Shown: positions 27,341-37,900, counted from the stretch's first letter. The stretch is 64,000 nucleotides of DNA from Lentisphaerota bacterium (GCA_021413965.1 JAIOPI010000010.1:310001-374000); one strand, 5' to 3'. A program made the numbers and translations. Notes: a model not told the origin generated them from the sequence alone.

Positions 27341-29461
27341 ATGAAGACGGAACAACCTACACTTTTTGACGGACTGGACGCCGGCGGCGCGCCTGCGCCG
27401 GCGGCGGAACCCGACGCCGCTGACGACGCTGACGCGCCCGCCGCTGACGACGCGACGGGCGACATCCCCGGCGGATCCACGCCCCCGCCGGCCACGGGCG
27501 GTGGCGGCGGCCTGCACCAGGAAGACGACCCCCTGCGCCGCCTGTTTGACTTCAATTTCCTGCAGTATGCATCGTACGTCATCCGTGACCGCGCCATCCC
27601 GGACCTGCAGGACGGCCTCAAACCCGTGCAGCGCCGGATCCTGCATTCCCTGTTCGAGAATGACGATGGCAAGTTCATCAAGGTGGCAAACATCGTCGGC
27701 CACAGCATGCAGTACCACCCGCATGGCGACGTCTCCATCGCCGACGCACTCGTCGGCCTCGCCAACAAGGGGTTCCTGATTGAGCGGCAGGGTAACTTCG
27801 GCAACCTCTACACCGGCGATCCCGCGGCCGCCTCCCGCTATATCGAGTGCCGGCTGACGGAACTGGCCCGCAAGGAAGTCTTCAATCCCGAACTGACGCC
27901 CATGGTGCCCAGCTACGACGGCCGCCGCCAGGAGCCCGTCAGCCTCCCGTCCAAGCTCCCGCTCCTGCTCATGCAAGGCGCCGAAGGCATCGCCGTCGGG
28001 CTGTCGACGCGCATCCTGCCGCACAACTTCGGCGAGCTCGTGGCCGCCCAAATCGCCATCCTCACCAAGAAGCCTTTCAAACTGTACCCGGACTTCCGCC
28101 AGGGCGGACTGATGGAGGTCAGCGAGTACGACAAGGGCAACGGACGCGTGCGCGTGCGCGCCGTCATCGAGCCGCGCGGCGAACACACCCTCGTCATCCG
28201 CCAGATCCCCTTCGGCACCACCACGGATACCCTCATCGCCTCCATCGAGCTGGCCGCCCGCAAGAAACAGGTCCACGTGAAATCCATCGACGACTTCACG
28301 GCCGAGCTGGTGGAGATCGAGGTCCACCTGGCCGAGGACCAGAAGCTCGACCGGGCCATCCAGGCGCTCTTCGCCTTTACGCAGTGCGAAGTCGCCGTCG
28401 CGGGCCGCGTCGTGGTGATCGACGACAAGCGCCCGGTCGAGCTCGACGTCCACGAGGTGCTGCAGCGCAACACCAAGTCGCTCGTCGACATCCTGCACCG
28501 CGAACTGAAGGGCGAGCGCGCACGGTTGCTCGACGAGATCCACCGCCTGACCCTGGTGCAGCTCTTTGTCGAACATCGCGTCTACAAGAGCATCGAGACG
28601 TGCGATACCTACCCCAAGGTCAAGCAGGCCGTGTTCGACGGCATGAACCAGTTCCGCGACCAGCTGCGGCGCGACCTCACCCACGCCGACGTCGACATGC
28701 TCCTCGCCATCCCCATCCGGCGCATCTCGCTCTTCGACCTGGCCAAGAACAAGAAGGAAATCGACGACCTCGTCCGCGAGCTGGCCGAGGTGGAGAAAAA
28801 CCTGGGACGGCTGACGGACTACGCCATCCGCTATCTGAAGAATCTGCTGAAGACCTACGGCCCGGAACACCCGCGCTTGACGCAGATCACGTCCTTCGAG
28901 GCGGTGGAAGTGCGCGATCTCACCGCCCACGAACTGCAGGTACGCTACGACCGCCAGAACGGCTACCTGGGCCACAGCATCACCGGCGATGACCTGTTCG
29001 CCTGCTCCTCGCTGGACCGCATCGTCATCGTATGGGCGGACGGGCGTTACAAGGTGATCCCGCCGCCCGACAAGCTGTTCGTGGATCAGAACGTCATCTA
29101 CTGCGCCGTGGCCAACCGGGACAAGGTCATGACCCTGGTCTACGCCCATGAAAGCATCACGTACCTGAAGCGCTTCACGTTCGGCGGCGCCATCATGAAC
29201 AAGGAGTACTCCTGCACCCAGCCCGGCGCAAAGGTGCTCTTCTTCGATGCGGATGATCCGGCCGAACTGTACGTGAGCTATGCGCCGGAGAAGAACCAGC
29301 GCATCCACCAACAGGTGTTCGATCCGCGTGACGCCACCGTGAAGAGCGCCAAGACGCGCGGGGTGCGCATGACGTACAAGACCATCAGCAAGATCAGCAC
29401 CGCCAAACCCCGCAACTGGGAAGCGAAGGCCGGCCCCAAGGGCTGCCTGATGAAGTTCTAG
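27341..29461 (+). CDS. parC: DNA topoisomerase IV/gyrase subunit A-like (type IIA, breakage-reunion subunit)
   Basis: 706 residues. Residues 1-~60 are an acidic Ala/Asp/Gly/Pro-rich tail not found in standard ParC. The winged-helix/tower core follows (ASYVIRDRAIPDLQDGLKPVQRRIL, NIVGHSMQYHPHGD, QGNFGNLYTGDPAAASRYIECRL), with the catalytic tyrosine in ASRYIE at about residue 167. The coiled-coil gate and a C-terminal region with propeller-like blades complete it. It is shorter than full GyrA (about 800-900 residues), and the C-terminal region lacks an obvious GyrA-box, which favours the ParC assignment. It lies 62 nt downstream of the B-subunit gene. Confidence 0.9.
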   Translation: MKTEQPTLFDGLDAGGAPAPAAEPDAADDADAPAADDATGDIPGGSTPPPATGGGGGLHQEDDPLRRLFDFNFLQYASYVIRDRAIPDLQDGLKPVQRRILHSLFENDDGKFIKVANIVGHSMQYHPHGDVSIADALVGLANKGFLIERQGNFGNLYTGDPAAASRYIECRLTELARKEVFNPELTPMVPSYDGRRQEPVSLPSKLPLLLMQGAEGIAVGLSTRILPHNFGELVAAQIAILTKKPFKLYPDFRQGGLMEVSEYDKGNGRVRVRAVIEPRGEHTLVIRQIPFGTTTDTLIASIELAARKKQVHVKSIDDFTAELVEIEVHLAEDQKLDRAIQALFAFTQCEVAVAGRVVVIDDKRPVELDVHEVLQRNTKSLVDILHRELKGERARLLDEIHRLTLVQLFVEHRVYKSIETCDTYPKVKQAVFDGMNQFRDQLRRDLTHADVDMLLAIPIRRISLFDLAKNKKEIDDLVRELAEVEKNLGRLTDYAIRYLKNLLKTYGPEHPRLTQITSFEAVEVRDLTAHELQVRYDRQNGYLGHSITGDDLFACSSLDRIVIVWADGRYKVIPPPDKLFVDQNVIYCAVANRDKVMTLVYAHESITYLKRFTFGGAIMNKEYSCTQPGAKVLFFDADDPAELYVSYAPEKNQRIHQQVFDPRDATVKSAKTRGVRMTYKTISKISTAKPRNWEAKAGPKGCLMKF

Positions 29462-29532
29462 CCCCCTGAATTCTTCATCCCGAGCCCCAGGCGCGGGATC
29501 CCGGCCGCCCCGTGCCCGGGACGTTCGCCCAC

Positions 29533-30081
29533 TTACGGCTTCTCCGTCGCCTCGGCCTGAAGCTTGCGGAGTTCATCCACCACCTCCTCGTCGTGGATGT
29601 TGACCGTCACGCCGTAAAAGATGTGCGCTAACTTGCCGGCCGGATCGATCAGGAAGGTCCGGCGCTGGTACAACCCACCAAACCCAATGACTCCATAGGC
29701 CTTGGCCATGGCCTTGTCCGTGTCCGCCAGCAACTCGAAGGGGAGCTGGTACTCGGCCTTGAATTTCTGCTGCGTCGCCAGATCGTCCCGGCTCACGCCC
29801 AGAATCGCAGCACCCATGTCTGCAAGTTTCTGGTGTCCATCCCTCAGCGAACAGGCTTCCTTGGTGCAGCCCGTCGTGAACGATTTCGGATAGAAGTACA
29901 GGACGAGCCACTTGCCCCGGTAGTCGGCCAGCGTCGCCTTGCCGCCACCCGTCGAAACCGCCTCGAATCCGGGCGCATCCATGCCCTCCGTCAGCTTCAC
30001 TTTGGCCGTCGCATTCGATTCGGCGCCCGCGGCGCGCCATGCCAGCACGGTGATCATCAGTACGGCTAGGAACGGCTTCAT
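29533..30081 (-). CDS. Exported peroxiredoxin (BCP/AhpC-TSA family)
   Basis: 182 residues with a signal peptide (MKPFLAVLMITVLAWRAAGA). The mature part is a thioredoxin-fold peroxiredoxin: GKWLVLYFYPKSFTTGCTKEAC places the peroxidatic Cys at 72 and a second Cys at 77, the C-x4-C pair of the BCP (PrxQ) group. FELLADTDKAMAKAYGV and RRTFLIDPAGKLAHIF complete the fold. It should reduce peroxides outside the cytoplasm; most BCP proteins are cytoplasmic, so the leader is notable. The ATG at 30081 follows GGGGGA; an ATG 12 nt upstream is possible. Confidence 0.88.
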   Translation of the reverse strand: MKPFLAVLMITVLAWRAAGAESNATAKVKLTEGMDAPGFEAVSTGGGKATLADYRGKWLVLYFYPKSFTTGCTKEACSLRDGHQKLADMGAAILGVSRDDLATQQKFKAEYQLPFELLADTDKAMAKAYGVIGFGGLYQRRTFLIDPAGKLAHIFYGVTVNIHDEEVVDELRKLQAEATEKP

Positions 30082-30304
30082 GTGATCCCCCATTGTTCAC
30101 CCGCCATGGCAGGCATCTCCAACCTCGACGACAGGCGTAAGATACCATGCCGCAACGGCATAGCGCCACATCCTCGCACACCCTGCAAGCTGAATGAAAT
30201 TCCCGGTTATGATTTGTGGAGGCGTCAGGAGGGTGTTATGATTGCCGCCGTCGCGTCGCGACAGGAATAGATGTGGTGCGGCGCGCGATCTCAGGAGGTC
30301 CACC

Positions 30305-31429
30305 ATGAAGTTCGCTGTGCGTCCCACATCCTTGTCGGCATCATCCGCGCGTCTCACCCTGCTGCTGCTCGCCGCCAGCGCCTGCATCGCCAGCGCCAAA
30401 CCCCCCGCTGGTGGCGGCACCGCCATCAGCTACACCGCCAGGCAACCGACGCCGATCAAGTGCGGGACCTCCGGCGGCTGGAGCTACGATCTCGCCAATG
30501 GCTATTGCTGCGGTGGCACCCTGGGCTCCCTTGTGAAGGATGCCGATGGCATCTACCTGCTGAGCAACTTCCACGTGCTGGCCGCTGACACCGCGGCCGG
30601 CGGCAACGCGCGCGTGGCACAGATCGGCGACGCCGTGATCCAACCCGGCCTCATCGATGTGTCCTGTGATGCCGCTTCGGCACAGACAGTCGGCCTGCTG
30701 AACGCCTGGGCCGATCCGTTGCAGGGCGCCAACGTCGATGCCGCCATCGCCAGCGTCGTTCCCGGCATGGTCGACACCTCGGGCGCCATCCTCGGCATCG
30801 GCACGCTGTCGAGCAGCACGCGCGCGCCGGCGCTGAACCTCAAGGTCAAGAAGAGCGGCCGCACCACGGGCCTGACCCGCAGCACCGTCTCCGGGCTGAA
30901 CTACAGCGTCAGCGTTGCCTACGAAAACGAGTGCGCCGGACAGACGCGCGGCACCGCCACCTTCACCGGCCAGATCATCATCGCCAACCGTGGCAGCAAG
31001 TTCCTCAACTCCGGCGATTCCGGTTCCCTCATGGTCGAGGATGTGAACGCGAATCCGCGCGCGGTCGGCCTGCTCTTCGCCGGCGGCACCTCCATTGCCG
31101 TGGCCAACCCCATTGGCGACGTGCTCGCAACGCTCGGCGTGACCATGGTGGGACAGCCCGCCGCGGCCCCCGCCTCCGCCACGACCTCCTCGGATTCGCC
31201 GTCGCCCGCGCAGATTGCCCGCGCGGCCAGCGCCCAGCAGCGCCACGCACGCCTGATCGAAAGCGCGCCGAACGTGAATGGTTACGGCATCAGCGTCAAT
31301 CCGGCCGGCATCGTGTTCCTCAACGTGCTCGTCGAGCGCAACCCCGAAGCCGCCCGGGCCGCCCTGCCCCGCCAGTTGGACGGCATCCCCGTCCTCGTCG
31401 AGGAAGTGGGCCGCATCGTCGCCTACTGA
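30305..31429 (+). CDS. Exported trypsin-like (chymotrypsin-fold) serine protease
   Basis: 374 residues. A signal peptide (residues 1-31, LTLLLLAASACIASA) precedes a chymotrypsin-fold domain with a visible triad: His90 in LLSNFHVLA, Asp145 in NVDAAIA and Ser239 in SGDSGSL. Cysteine-rich ends (CGTSGG, NGYCCGG, DVSCD, NECAG) suggest disulphides, consistent with export. Residues ~290-374 are an Ala/Ser-rich linker and a small C-terminal domain (GYGISVNPAGIVFLNVLVER). It resembles trypsin-like proteins of 'peptidase S1/nal1-like' type; the substrate is unknown. The ATG at 30305 has a near-perfect AGGAGG. Confidence 0.85.
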   Translation: MKFAVRPTSLSASSARLTLLLLAASACIASAKPPAGGGTAISYTARQPTPIKCGTSGGWSYDLANGYCCGGTLGSLVKDADGIYLLSNFHVLAADTAAGGNARVAQIGDAVIQPGLIDVSCDAASAQTVGLLNAWADPLQGANVDAAIASVVPGMVDTSGAILGIGTLSSSTRAPALNLKVKKSGRTTGLTRSTVSGLNYSVSVAYENECAGQTRGTATFTGQIIIANRGSKFLNSGDSGSLMVEDVNANPRAVGLLFAGGTSIAVANPIGDVLATLGVTMVGQPAAAPASATTSSDSPSPAQIARAASAQQRHARLIESAPNVNGYGISVNPAGIVFLNVLVERNPEAARAALPRQLDGIPVLVEEVGRIVAY

Positions 31430-31444
31430 AGACTCGCCGGCTGA

Positions 31445-31834
31445 TCACGGGGCGCGGGTAGCCGCGGCCGCGCGCACGCAAGCGGCCGCGGCCGGTTTGC
31501 GTTCGTCAATGACGTGCATCAGCGCCAGGTAGGGGTGGCGCCACAACATGCGCGGTCCCGAATCCCGCATCACCGCACGCACGCGCTCGCGCATGTCCGG
31601 CTTGTAGCAATGCACGGGGCACTTGACGCAGGTGGGCTTGTCGGCCCCGAAACGACACCGGTCCAGCCGCAGCATGGCGTAGTCGTGCAACTCGCGGCAC
31701 GCCTGGCACAGCCCGCCTTTCCCGCCGTGGTGACGCCGGCAGTACATGCCGATCATCAGCACAATCGTCTGCCGCTCCCGCCGCAGGCGCGCGGGCAGCC
31801 CAGCCGGAACGGCCCCGTCTGTCGTGTTGGTCAT
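31445..31834 (-). CDS. YgbA-type 'nitrous oxide-stimulated promoter' family protein
   Basis: 129 residues of the small Cys/His-rich YgbA family: IGMYCRRHHGGKGGLCQACREL, RCRFGADKPTCVKCPVHCYKPDMRERVR and SGPRMLWRHPYLALMH. At least seven conserved Cys suggest a bound metal or Fe-S cluster. In E. coli ygbA is nitric-oxide inducible and under NsrR control; whether that holds here is unknown. The start at 31834 follows a GGGAGG-like site. It is the last of four same-strand genes starting with prfC. The C-terminal codons coincide with a strong inverted repeat at 31461-31492. Confidence 0.8.
   Translation of the reverse strand: MTNTTDGAVPAGLPARLRRERQTIVLMIGMYCRRHHGGKGGLCQACRELHDYAMLRLDRCRFGADKPTCVKCPVHCYKPDMRERVRAVMRDSGPRMLWRHPYLALMHVIDERKPAAAACVRAAAATRAP
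31461..31492. terminator. GC hairpin overlapping the end of the YgbA-type gene
   Basis: Perfect 11-bp inverted repeat GCCGCGGCCGC / GCGGCCGCGGC with a 10-nt loop, 31 nt after the protease stop. It may terminate the plus-strand protease transcript while lying inside the convergent gene's C-terminal coding sequence. No U-tract. Confidence 0.4.
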
Positions 31835-31865
31835 ACCCAGCCCCCTCCCGCGACCCGCCAATCCG

Positions 31866-32408
31866 TCACCCGGTCCCGACCTCGCCCACCAGCCATCGCC
31901 GTGCCACGCGCGTCAGCGCCGGCATCACCGCCCACGTCAGCATCAGCACCACGGCCGCCGCCACGATGGCCGAGGACTGCCAGCGCGACAGCCCGGGCGC
32001 AACCGCCCCGAGCGTGGCCCCCGACAGGAAACTCGCCGGCCACACCGCCAGCCACGTCAGGAATGCCATCTTCCAGCGCGGTGGGCTTGGCGACCGGGGC
32101 GAGCGGAACCAGGCTTCCAGCCCGTGCAAGTCGCGTTGCACCGGTTCGGCTTCCGTCAGGTCACGCGACTCCGCCAGCCAATCCTGAAACATCGCACTGT
32201 TGTAGAACGCATCCCGCTCTGCCGCAGTGCCAAAGCTGCGCAGGATGCCGTACTCGCGCGAGTTCGACCCGGGGCCGGGAGTAAGCAGGAGCGCGCCCAA
32301 GACGCCGGCGTGGGTGAGCGAGGTCTGGAAGAAGGTCCGCAGCCGGTCCTCAAACTCACGCTCCCGGCCGGGCTTCACCCGCCGTGTAATCGCCACGTGC
32401 ACCGCCAT
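31866..32408 (-). CDS. Antibiotic biosynthesis monooxygenase (ABM)-fold membrane protein
   Basis: 180 residues. Residues 1-~95 form an ABM-type ferredoxin-like domain (VAITRRVKPGREREFEDRL, GSNSREYGILRSFGTAAERDAF, FQDWLAE). Residues ~112-170 contain two hydrophobic helices, giving the ABM-plus-membrane-anchor layout found in many uncharacterised proteins. The domain family includes quinone monooxygenases and small stress proteins, but no catalytic residue can be named. It lies 17 nt downstream of the pirin gene, consistent with one operon. Confidence 0.8.
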   Translation of the reverse strand: MAVHVAITRRVKPGREREFEDRLRTFFQTSLTHAGVLGALLLTPGPGSNSREYGILRSFGTAAERDAFYNSAMFQDWLAESRDLTEAEPVQRDLHGLEAWFRSPRSPSPPRWKMAFLTWLAVWPASFLSGATLGAVAPGLSRWQSSAIVAAAVVLMLTWAVMPALTRVARRWLVGEVGTG

Positions 32409-32425
32409 GCGTCTGCGCTCCTTTG

Positions 32426-33145
32426 TCAGGCCAGGTCAAACACCAGGAATTCGGCCGGATCCGTGCAACGGATGTCCAGCGCCGGGGCCCCGTCGACGGC
32501 CACGCCGTCGCCCGCCTTGACGGCAACCCCGTTCACGGCCAGCCCGCCGCGCGCCACCTGCACCCAGACGCCGCGCCCGGCCGTGATCGCGTGACGCACC
32601 GACTGTCCAGCGTCCAACAGCGCCGCGTAAAGTTCGACATCCTGGTGAATCGTCACGGACCCGTCGCGCCCGTCGCGAGAACCGATCAGGCGCAGCCGGT
32701 TGCGTCGGTCCGCCGCCGTGAAATGCTTCTGCTCGTAGCCCGGCGGCAGGCCGCGCCGCTCGGGCAGAATCCAGATCTGGAAGAAGTGCACGGACTCCGT
32801 CGGCGAGTGGTTGAATTCACTGTGCGCCACGCCCGTGCCCGCGGACATCCGCTGCACGTCCCCGGGACGAATCGTGGAGCCGTTCCCCATGCTGTCCTGG
32901 TGCTCCATCGCACCCGCCAGCACGTACGACACGATCTCCATGTCCCGGTGCGGATGCGTCGGAAAGCCCCCGCCCCCGCTCACCCGGTCCTCATTGATGA
33001 CGCGCAGAGTCCGAAACCCCATGTGGGCCGCGTCGTGGTATTCACCGAACGAAAACGTGTGGCGGCTGTCGAGCCAGCCGAAATCCGCCCGCCCGCGCGC
33101 ATCCGCCGCGCGCACGGTCACCGTGCCGAATGTGTCCGCCTGCAT
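32426..33145 (-). CDS. Pirin-family bicupin protein (YhaK/quercetinase-like)
   Basis: 239 residues. N-terminal cupin: DSRHTFSFGEYHDAAHMGF, GGGFPTHPHRDMEIVSYVL and GTGVAHSEFNH, where the two His of HPH, His in VAHSE and a Glu are the usual metal ligands. The C-terminal half is a second cupin with few ligands. Bacterial pirins of this type often oxidise flavonols or sense redox. The ATG at 33145 follows a GGGAG site, 11 nt after the prfC stop, so it is probably co-transcribed with prfC. Confidence 0.9.
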   Translation of the reverse strand: MQADTFGTVTVRAADARGRADFGWLDSRHTFSFGEYHDAAHMGFRTLRVINEDRVSGGGGFPTHPHRDMEIVSYVLAGAMEHQDSMGNGSTIRPGDVQRMSAGTGVAHSEFNHSPTESVHFFQIWILPERRGLPPGYEQKHFTAADRRNRLRLIGSRDGRDGSVTIHQDVELYAALLDAGQSVRHAITAGRGVWVQVARGGLAVNGVAVKAGDGVAVDGAPALDIRCTDPAEFLVFDLA

Positions 33146-33156
33146 CGCCGCTCCCG

Positions 33157-34773
33157 TCAGTCCGTCATCGTCGTCGCATGCGGGGACACCGTGTGCAGCC
33201 CGACGTCCGCGTGCTCCTTGACGAAGTAGTCCACCGCCCATTGGTCCGGAAACAGAATGACGAGCTGATTGCGGATATCCTGCGCCAGGCGCACGCCGGC
33301 GCCCAGGAACATGCGTTCCATCTTCTCGCGCGGCACGCCCGGCGATATCCAGCGGATGCAGGTGAAGGGCGCGGGCTCGAGAATCGGCTCCGCACCGTAT
33401 TCGTTCTGCAACCGGTACATGACGACATCGAACTGCAGCCGGCCGACCGCCCCCAGCAGCACCCCCGCCGACACGGACTCGACCATCGTGAAGGACTGGA
33501 TGACACCCTCGTCCAGCAGCTGCGACAACCCTTCCCGGAACTGCTTGTACTTGGCCGTGCCCGAATTCCGGATGTTGGCGAACGCCTCCGGCGGAAAGCG
33601 CGGGATCTCGTCGTAGCGGATCGCCGGGTTGGACGTCAGCGTGGCCCCGATGCGGAACGCCTTGTGCGTGACCAGCCCCACGATGTCCCCGGCGTACGCC
33701 TCTTCCAGGGATTCGCGGTCCTGGCCGAACAGCTTCTGCGGGTACGACAACCGCACGGGCTTGCCCGAGTCCGGATCGTCCACCACCATGTCTTTCTCAA
33801 ACTTGCCCGAACAGACGCGCACAAACGTCAGGCGGTCCCGGTGGCGCGGATTCATGTTGGCTTGCACCTTGAACACAAAGCCCGAAAAATCCGGATCGCT
33901 GGGCGCCACGGGGCGGCCGGCGGACACGCGCGCCTGCGGCGGGGCGCCATACTGCACATAGTAGTCGAGCAGCAGCTGCACACCGAAGTTGGTCATGGCG
34001 CTGCCGAAGAAGACCGGCGTGATCAGGCCGGCCATGACATCCGCCTCGTCAAACACTTCGCCAGCGCCGGTCAGCATTTCCAACTCCTCGACCCACGGCG
34101 CATAAATGGTGTCCGGAAACTGGGCGCGAATACTGGCATCATGAATGCCGCTGACGCGGTTCGGGGCACGGTGTTGCCCATGCGCCGTACGCTCAAAGAG
34201 ATGCAGGTGCTTCTGCAACCGGTCGTACACCCCGCGAAAATCCTCACCGCTTCCTAGCGGCCAGGTCACCGGAAAGGCCCCGATGCCCAGCACCTGCTCC
34301 AGATCGTCCAGCAGCACCAGCGGATTGCGCGCGGGGCGATCCATCTTGTTCATGAACGTAAAGATGGGAATGCCCCTCAGGCGGCAGATTTCAAACAGCT
34401 TGCGGGTCCGCTCTTCGATGCCCTTGGCGGCATCGATCACCATGATCACGCTGTCCACCGCCGTCAGCACGCGATAGGTGTCCTCGCTGAAATCCTTGTG
34501 CCCCGGCGTGTCGAGCAGGTTGATCACACGCCCGCCGTACTCGAACTGCAGCAGCGTCGACGAAATCGAGATGCCGCGCTCTTTTTCCAACTCCATCCAG
34601 TCCGAGGTCGTGGCGCGCTGGTTGCGGCGCGCGCGGACAGAACCCGCAAGCTGGATGGCGCCGCCGTAGAGGAGCAGCTTCTCCGTGAGCGTCGTCTTGC
34701 CCGCGTCCGGGTGGGAGATGATCGCAAACGTGCGGCGGCGCGAGATCTCCGCCAAAAGTGATTCGCCGTTCAT
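33157..34773 (-). CDS. prfC: Peptide chain release factor 3
   Basis: 538 residues, RF3 GTPase that recycles RF1/RF2 from the ribosome after termination. G motifs: SHPDAGKTT (G1), RGISISS (G2), LLDTPGHKDFSEDTYR (G3), MNKMDRPARNP (G4), and the RF3-specific N-terminal segment RRRTFAIISHPDAGKTTLTE. The C-terminal domains (MVESVSAGVLLGAVGRLQFDVVMYRL) are intact. It leads a four-gene minus-strand cluster (pirin, ABM protein, YgbA-type protein) with gaps of 11, 17 and 31 nt. Confidence 0.96.
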   Translation of the reverse strand: MNGESLLAEISRRRTFAIISHPDAGKTTLTEKLLLYGGAIQLAGSVRARRNQRATTSDWMELEKERGISISSTLLQFEYGGRVINLLDTPGHKDFSEDTYRVLTAVDSVIMVIDAAKGIEERTRKLFEICRLRGIPIFTFMNKMDRPARNPLVLLDDLEQVLGIGAFPVTWPLGSGEDFRGVYDRLQKHLHLFERTAHGQHRAPNRVSGIHDASIRAQFPDTIYAPWVEELEMLTGAGEVFDEADVMAGLITPVFFGSAMTNFGVQLLLDYYVQYGAPPQARVSAGRPVAPSDPDFSGFVFKVQANMNPRHRDRLTFVRVCSGKFEKDMVVDDPDSGKPVRLSYPQKLFGQDRESLEEAYAGDIVGLVTHKAFRIGATLTSNPAIRYDEIPRFPPEAFANIRNSGTAKYKQFREGLSQLLDEGVIQSFTMVESVSAGVLLGAVGRLQFDVVMYRLQNEYGAEPILEPAPFTCIRWISPGVPREKMERMFLGAGVRLAQDIRNQLVILFPDQWAVDYFVKEHADVGLHTVSPHATTMTD

Positions 34774-34968
34774 GGGGTGCGCAGTATGCCAGCTTCAGCC
34801 ACCCGGGGCCACCGGAAAGCAACAAGGAGGGAGTCCCGCTTGCTTCCACGCCATGGGCAGGCTAAACAGACCGAAGGCGGGGCTCCGGGCTGCCTCGCGG
34901 CGGGTCGAGGGGATCCACCAGTCAGCGGCGCTGGCGGCACAATGGCGGCAACCAACGGAATCTCGCGT

Positions 34969-37900
34969 ATGAAACTTGTCTATTCGGCGGCCCTGTCGAT
35001 CGCATTGACGCTCCACGCCGCCACCGCCACCACCGGTGATATCATCATCCCGCGCGTCGACCACGCGCCGGCCCTGGATGGCGATCTCACGGACCCCTGC
35101 TGGTCGAATGCCCTCCACCTCGACACGTTCACTGAACCCAACTCCTCGCGGGCTCCCGCCCAACCCACAGACGCCCTCATCTGCTTGACAGACAAAGCCC
35201 TGCACCTTGCCTTCACCTGCCAGGTAGGCGATCCCGCCAGGATCGTCGCTCGCCAGACGCGCCGCGATGTGTGGATGGATTGCTCCGTCGAACTGTGGAT
35301 TAAATGCACCGACAATCATGCGGAGTATGACCATTTCATCGTCAATTCATCCTCCGGCCGGGAGTTGATCCGCCACCGGGTCACCAATATCGACGAACTC
35401 CCCGCCAGCCCCGCCTGGCAGGTCCGCAGCGCGATCACCACGAACGGTTGGATCTCCGAAATCTCCATCCCCTTTCGCGATCTCGGACGCCCTTCGGCAC
35501 CAGCTGCCGGCGATCTCTTCGAACTCAAACTGGGGCGCGAGGACTACGCCGACGTCAGCAACGGGGGTGTGGCCTCCTTGTCGGTCTGGCCCGCCGGGAC
35601 AACCTACGTTCCAACCGAGGGCTACCAGCGCGTCTACGTCGAGCGGGCCAACCTGCTGCGCAACGCTGACCTGCTGCAGGTCGTCCCGGAGGGCGGAGTT
35701 GCCAACTGGGAAGTCGGCGGCGCGGTCCGCACCACGCAGATCGAAGCCCGGGACGTTATCGTGATGAGCGCCGGCGAGCAGCCCTGCCGGATGGAGCAGA
35801 CCGTGAAACTTCCCGCCGGCCAATTGTGCCGGCTCGCCGCGGACGTCCGCGGCACGGTCGGTGGTCGCCTGCGCGGAAAGAGCCGATCCGGCGAATCCCA
35901 GGTGGTGGCCTTCGAACCGTCCACGAACTGGACGTCGCACGCCATTTCCTTCATCCCGAAACAGGCCGAGCCGTGGTTCATCGTCGTCGAAACGGACGGC
36001 GCGGGTGCCGGTGAACTCGCCCTGCGGGATCTCACCCTCAGGCGCGAGTACACCGCCGATGTCATGGGCCGCGCCATTCCCGTGGCCGTCGACACCGCCG
36101 CCCCCGAAGTGATCACCCATATTCCCGTGGCCGACTGCCGGGCCGTGCGCGGCGCCTTCGGGGCCCCGGTCGACGGCACGATCGACTCGCGTGATTACAG
36201 CGGGCAGCGGTGGGAATACAACCTCAACGGCGAGCAGGCCAATGCCGGCGTCCGCTACCTCTACCGGCAAAATGACGGCCTGCACGTGACGTTGGCGGAC
36301 GGCGCCGGGGTCGACGCCATCCAGATCCACGGCGGCGTCCATGCCGATGTGGTCGCCGATTGCCGCCAATACGACGACCCCGACTCCGGGCGCCTCGTCC
36401 ACACGTTCCCCGGCCAGGCCAATCACTCGCTCGCCCGCTTCGACCAGCGGATTGCCGGTGACCGCTTCAGTTTCTTCAATGTGCACGATGGCTTCATCGC
36501 CGACCTCGCCTTCTTTCGCACCGGCGGCGACGCTTCCCGCCTGGGCACCGCAGTGTCGTACACGGTCGCTGGCCCGGCCGATACGGCCAGCCTGAAACCG
36601 TTCTTCGATGATCGTTTCGAGGCGGACCAGCGCACCGGCTGGACCGCGACGCCGGAACCCGCCACCAACGCCCCGCCTCTGGACCTGCCGCATGATACCG
36701 CCGTTCACATACTCACGGCTCCCCTCGCCGCAGAATGCGCGCTGTCCGCCATCGGCCTGCGCGGCACCCTGACCGCCGCCCCGGGGCCCATTCCGCTGAC
36801 AATCCAGGTGCAGGACTTTCTCCACCCGCGCACGGCCATCACGACGGTCATGCTGACGCTCGACGGCCCTGGCCGACTCGACCTGGCCCTGGACATTCCG
36901 GACCAGGTTCTACCCCGCGGTGCGCGCTTGTGGATCACACTCAGCGCCCAGAAGAACGCGTCCTGCGAAGGACCGGCCCTTGTGCTCTACACGGTCCCCC
37001 GCGCCCAAGCCCTGCCCGGCGCGCTCGCCTACCGGCTCGCGAAGCTCAAGGGGTTCTGGGGCGTGCTGAGCGAAGTGCGCCTGTGGAATGCGATGCCGGC
37101 CGGCGCCAATCTCGAGGCCTGGCTCGCCGATATCGACAACGCCTACTGGCGCCAGGGCACGGCAGAGATCCGCGACGCCATCGACCATTGCACCTGGCTC
37201 GACCGCGATGATGCGCTGGTCACGCAGTATCGCAACTGGTTCTATCGCAGCCGCAACCGCCCCCCGCTGCCAGCGGCCCGCCTGCCGGCTGAGCCGGACG
37301 CCCCGGAATGGGCCGTCGTCGCCCGCACCGCCTGGCTGGAGGCCCGCCGCGTCGCCACCTGGTGGGTCGATCACCGGCTCGTGCCCTCGGGCGAGTTCGG
37401 CGGCTCCGATGACGATGGCAGCCTCTATCAGAATTTCGCCAACGTCCCGATGTTCGAAGCCGACGGCGTCGCGCGGGCGCTCAAAACCGGCGCCGCCGCC
37501 CGTGCGGAACTGGACCAGGCTGTGCGCCTCGATCAAGGCCTCGGGCGCACCGCCCAGGATCCGCTGCACGCCTACGAAGAGGGCTTGAACCAGGAAGCCC
37601 TCGTGACATGGTGGCACGACGGCGATCCCCTCTACCTCGAACGCTGCATGCAAACCACCAAAAGCCTGCAGGCGCTGACCGTGGTCAATGCCGCCGGCCA
37701 CCGGCATTTCCGGGGCGACATCATCGGCGCGGGCATGCTGGAGAGCCATGACCGCCCGCTCACCTTCGACAGCGGCTTCCAGGCACAGCTGATCCACCCC
37801 GCCTGCGAGCTCGCCCTCTACAACCAGAATCCGCAGACCGTGCAGTTCCTGCGCGAACTCGGCGACGCCTGGCTGGACCACATCGCCAAGAGCGACCCCG

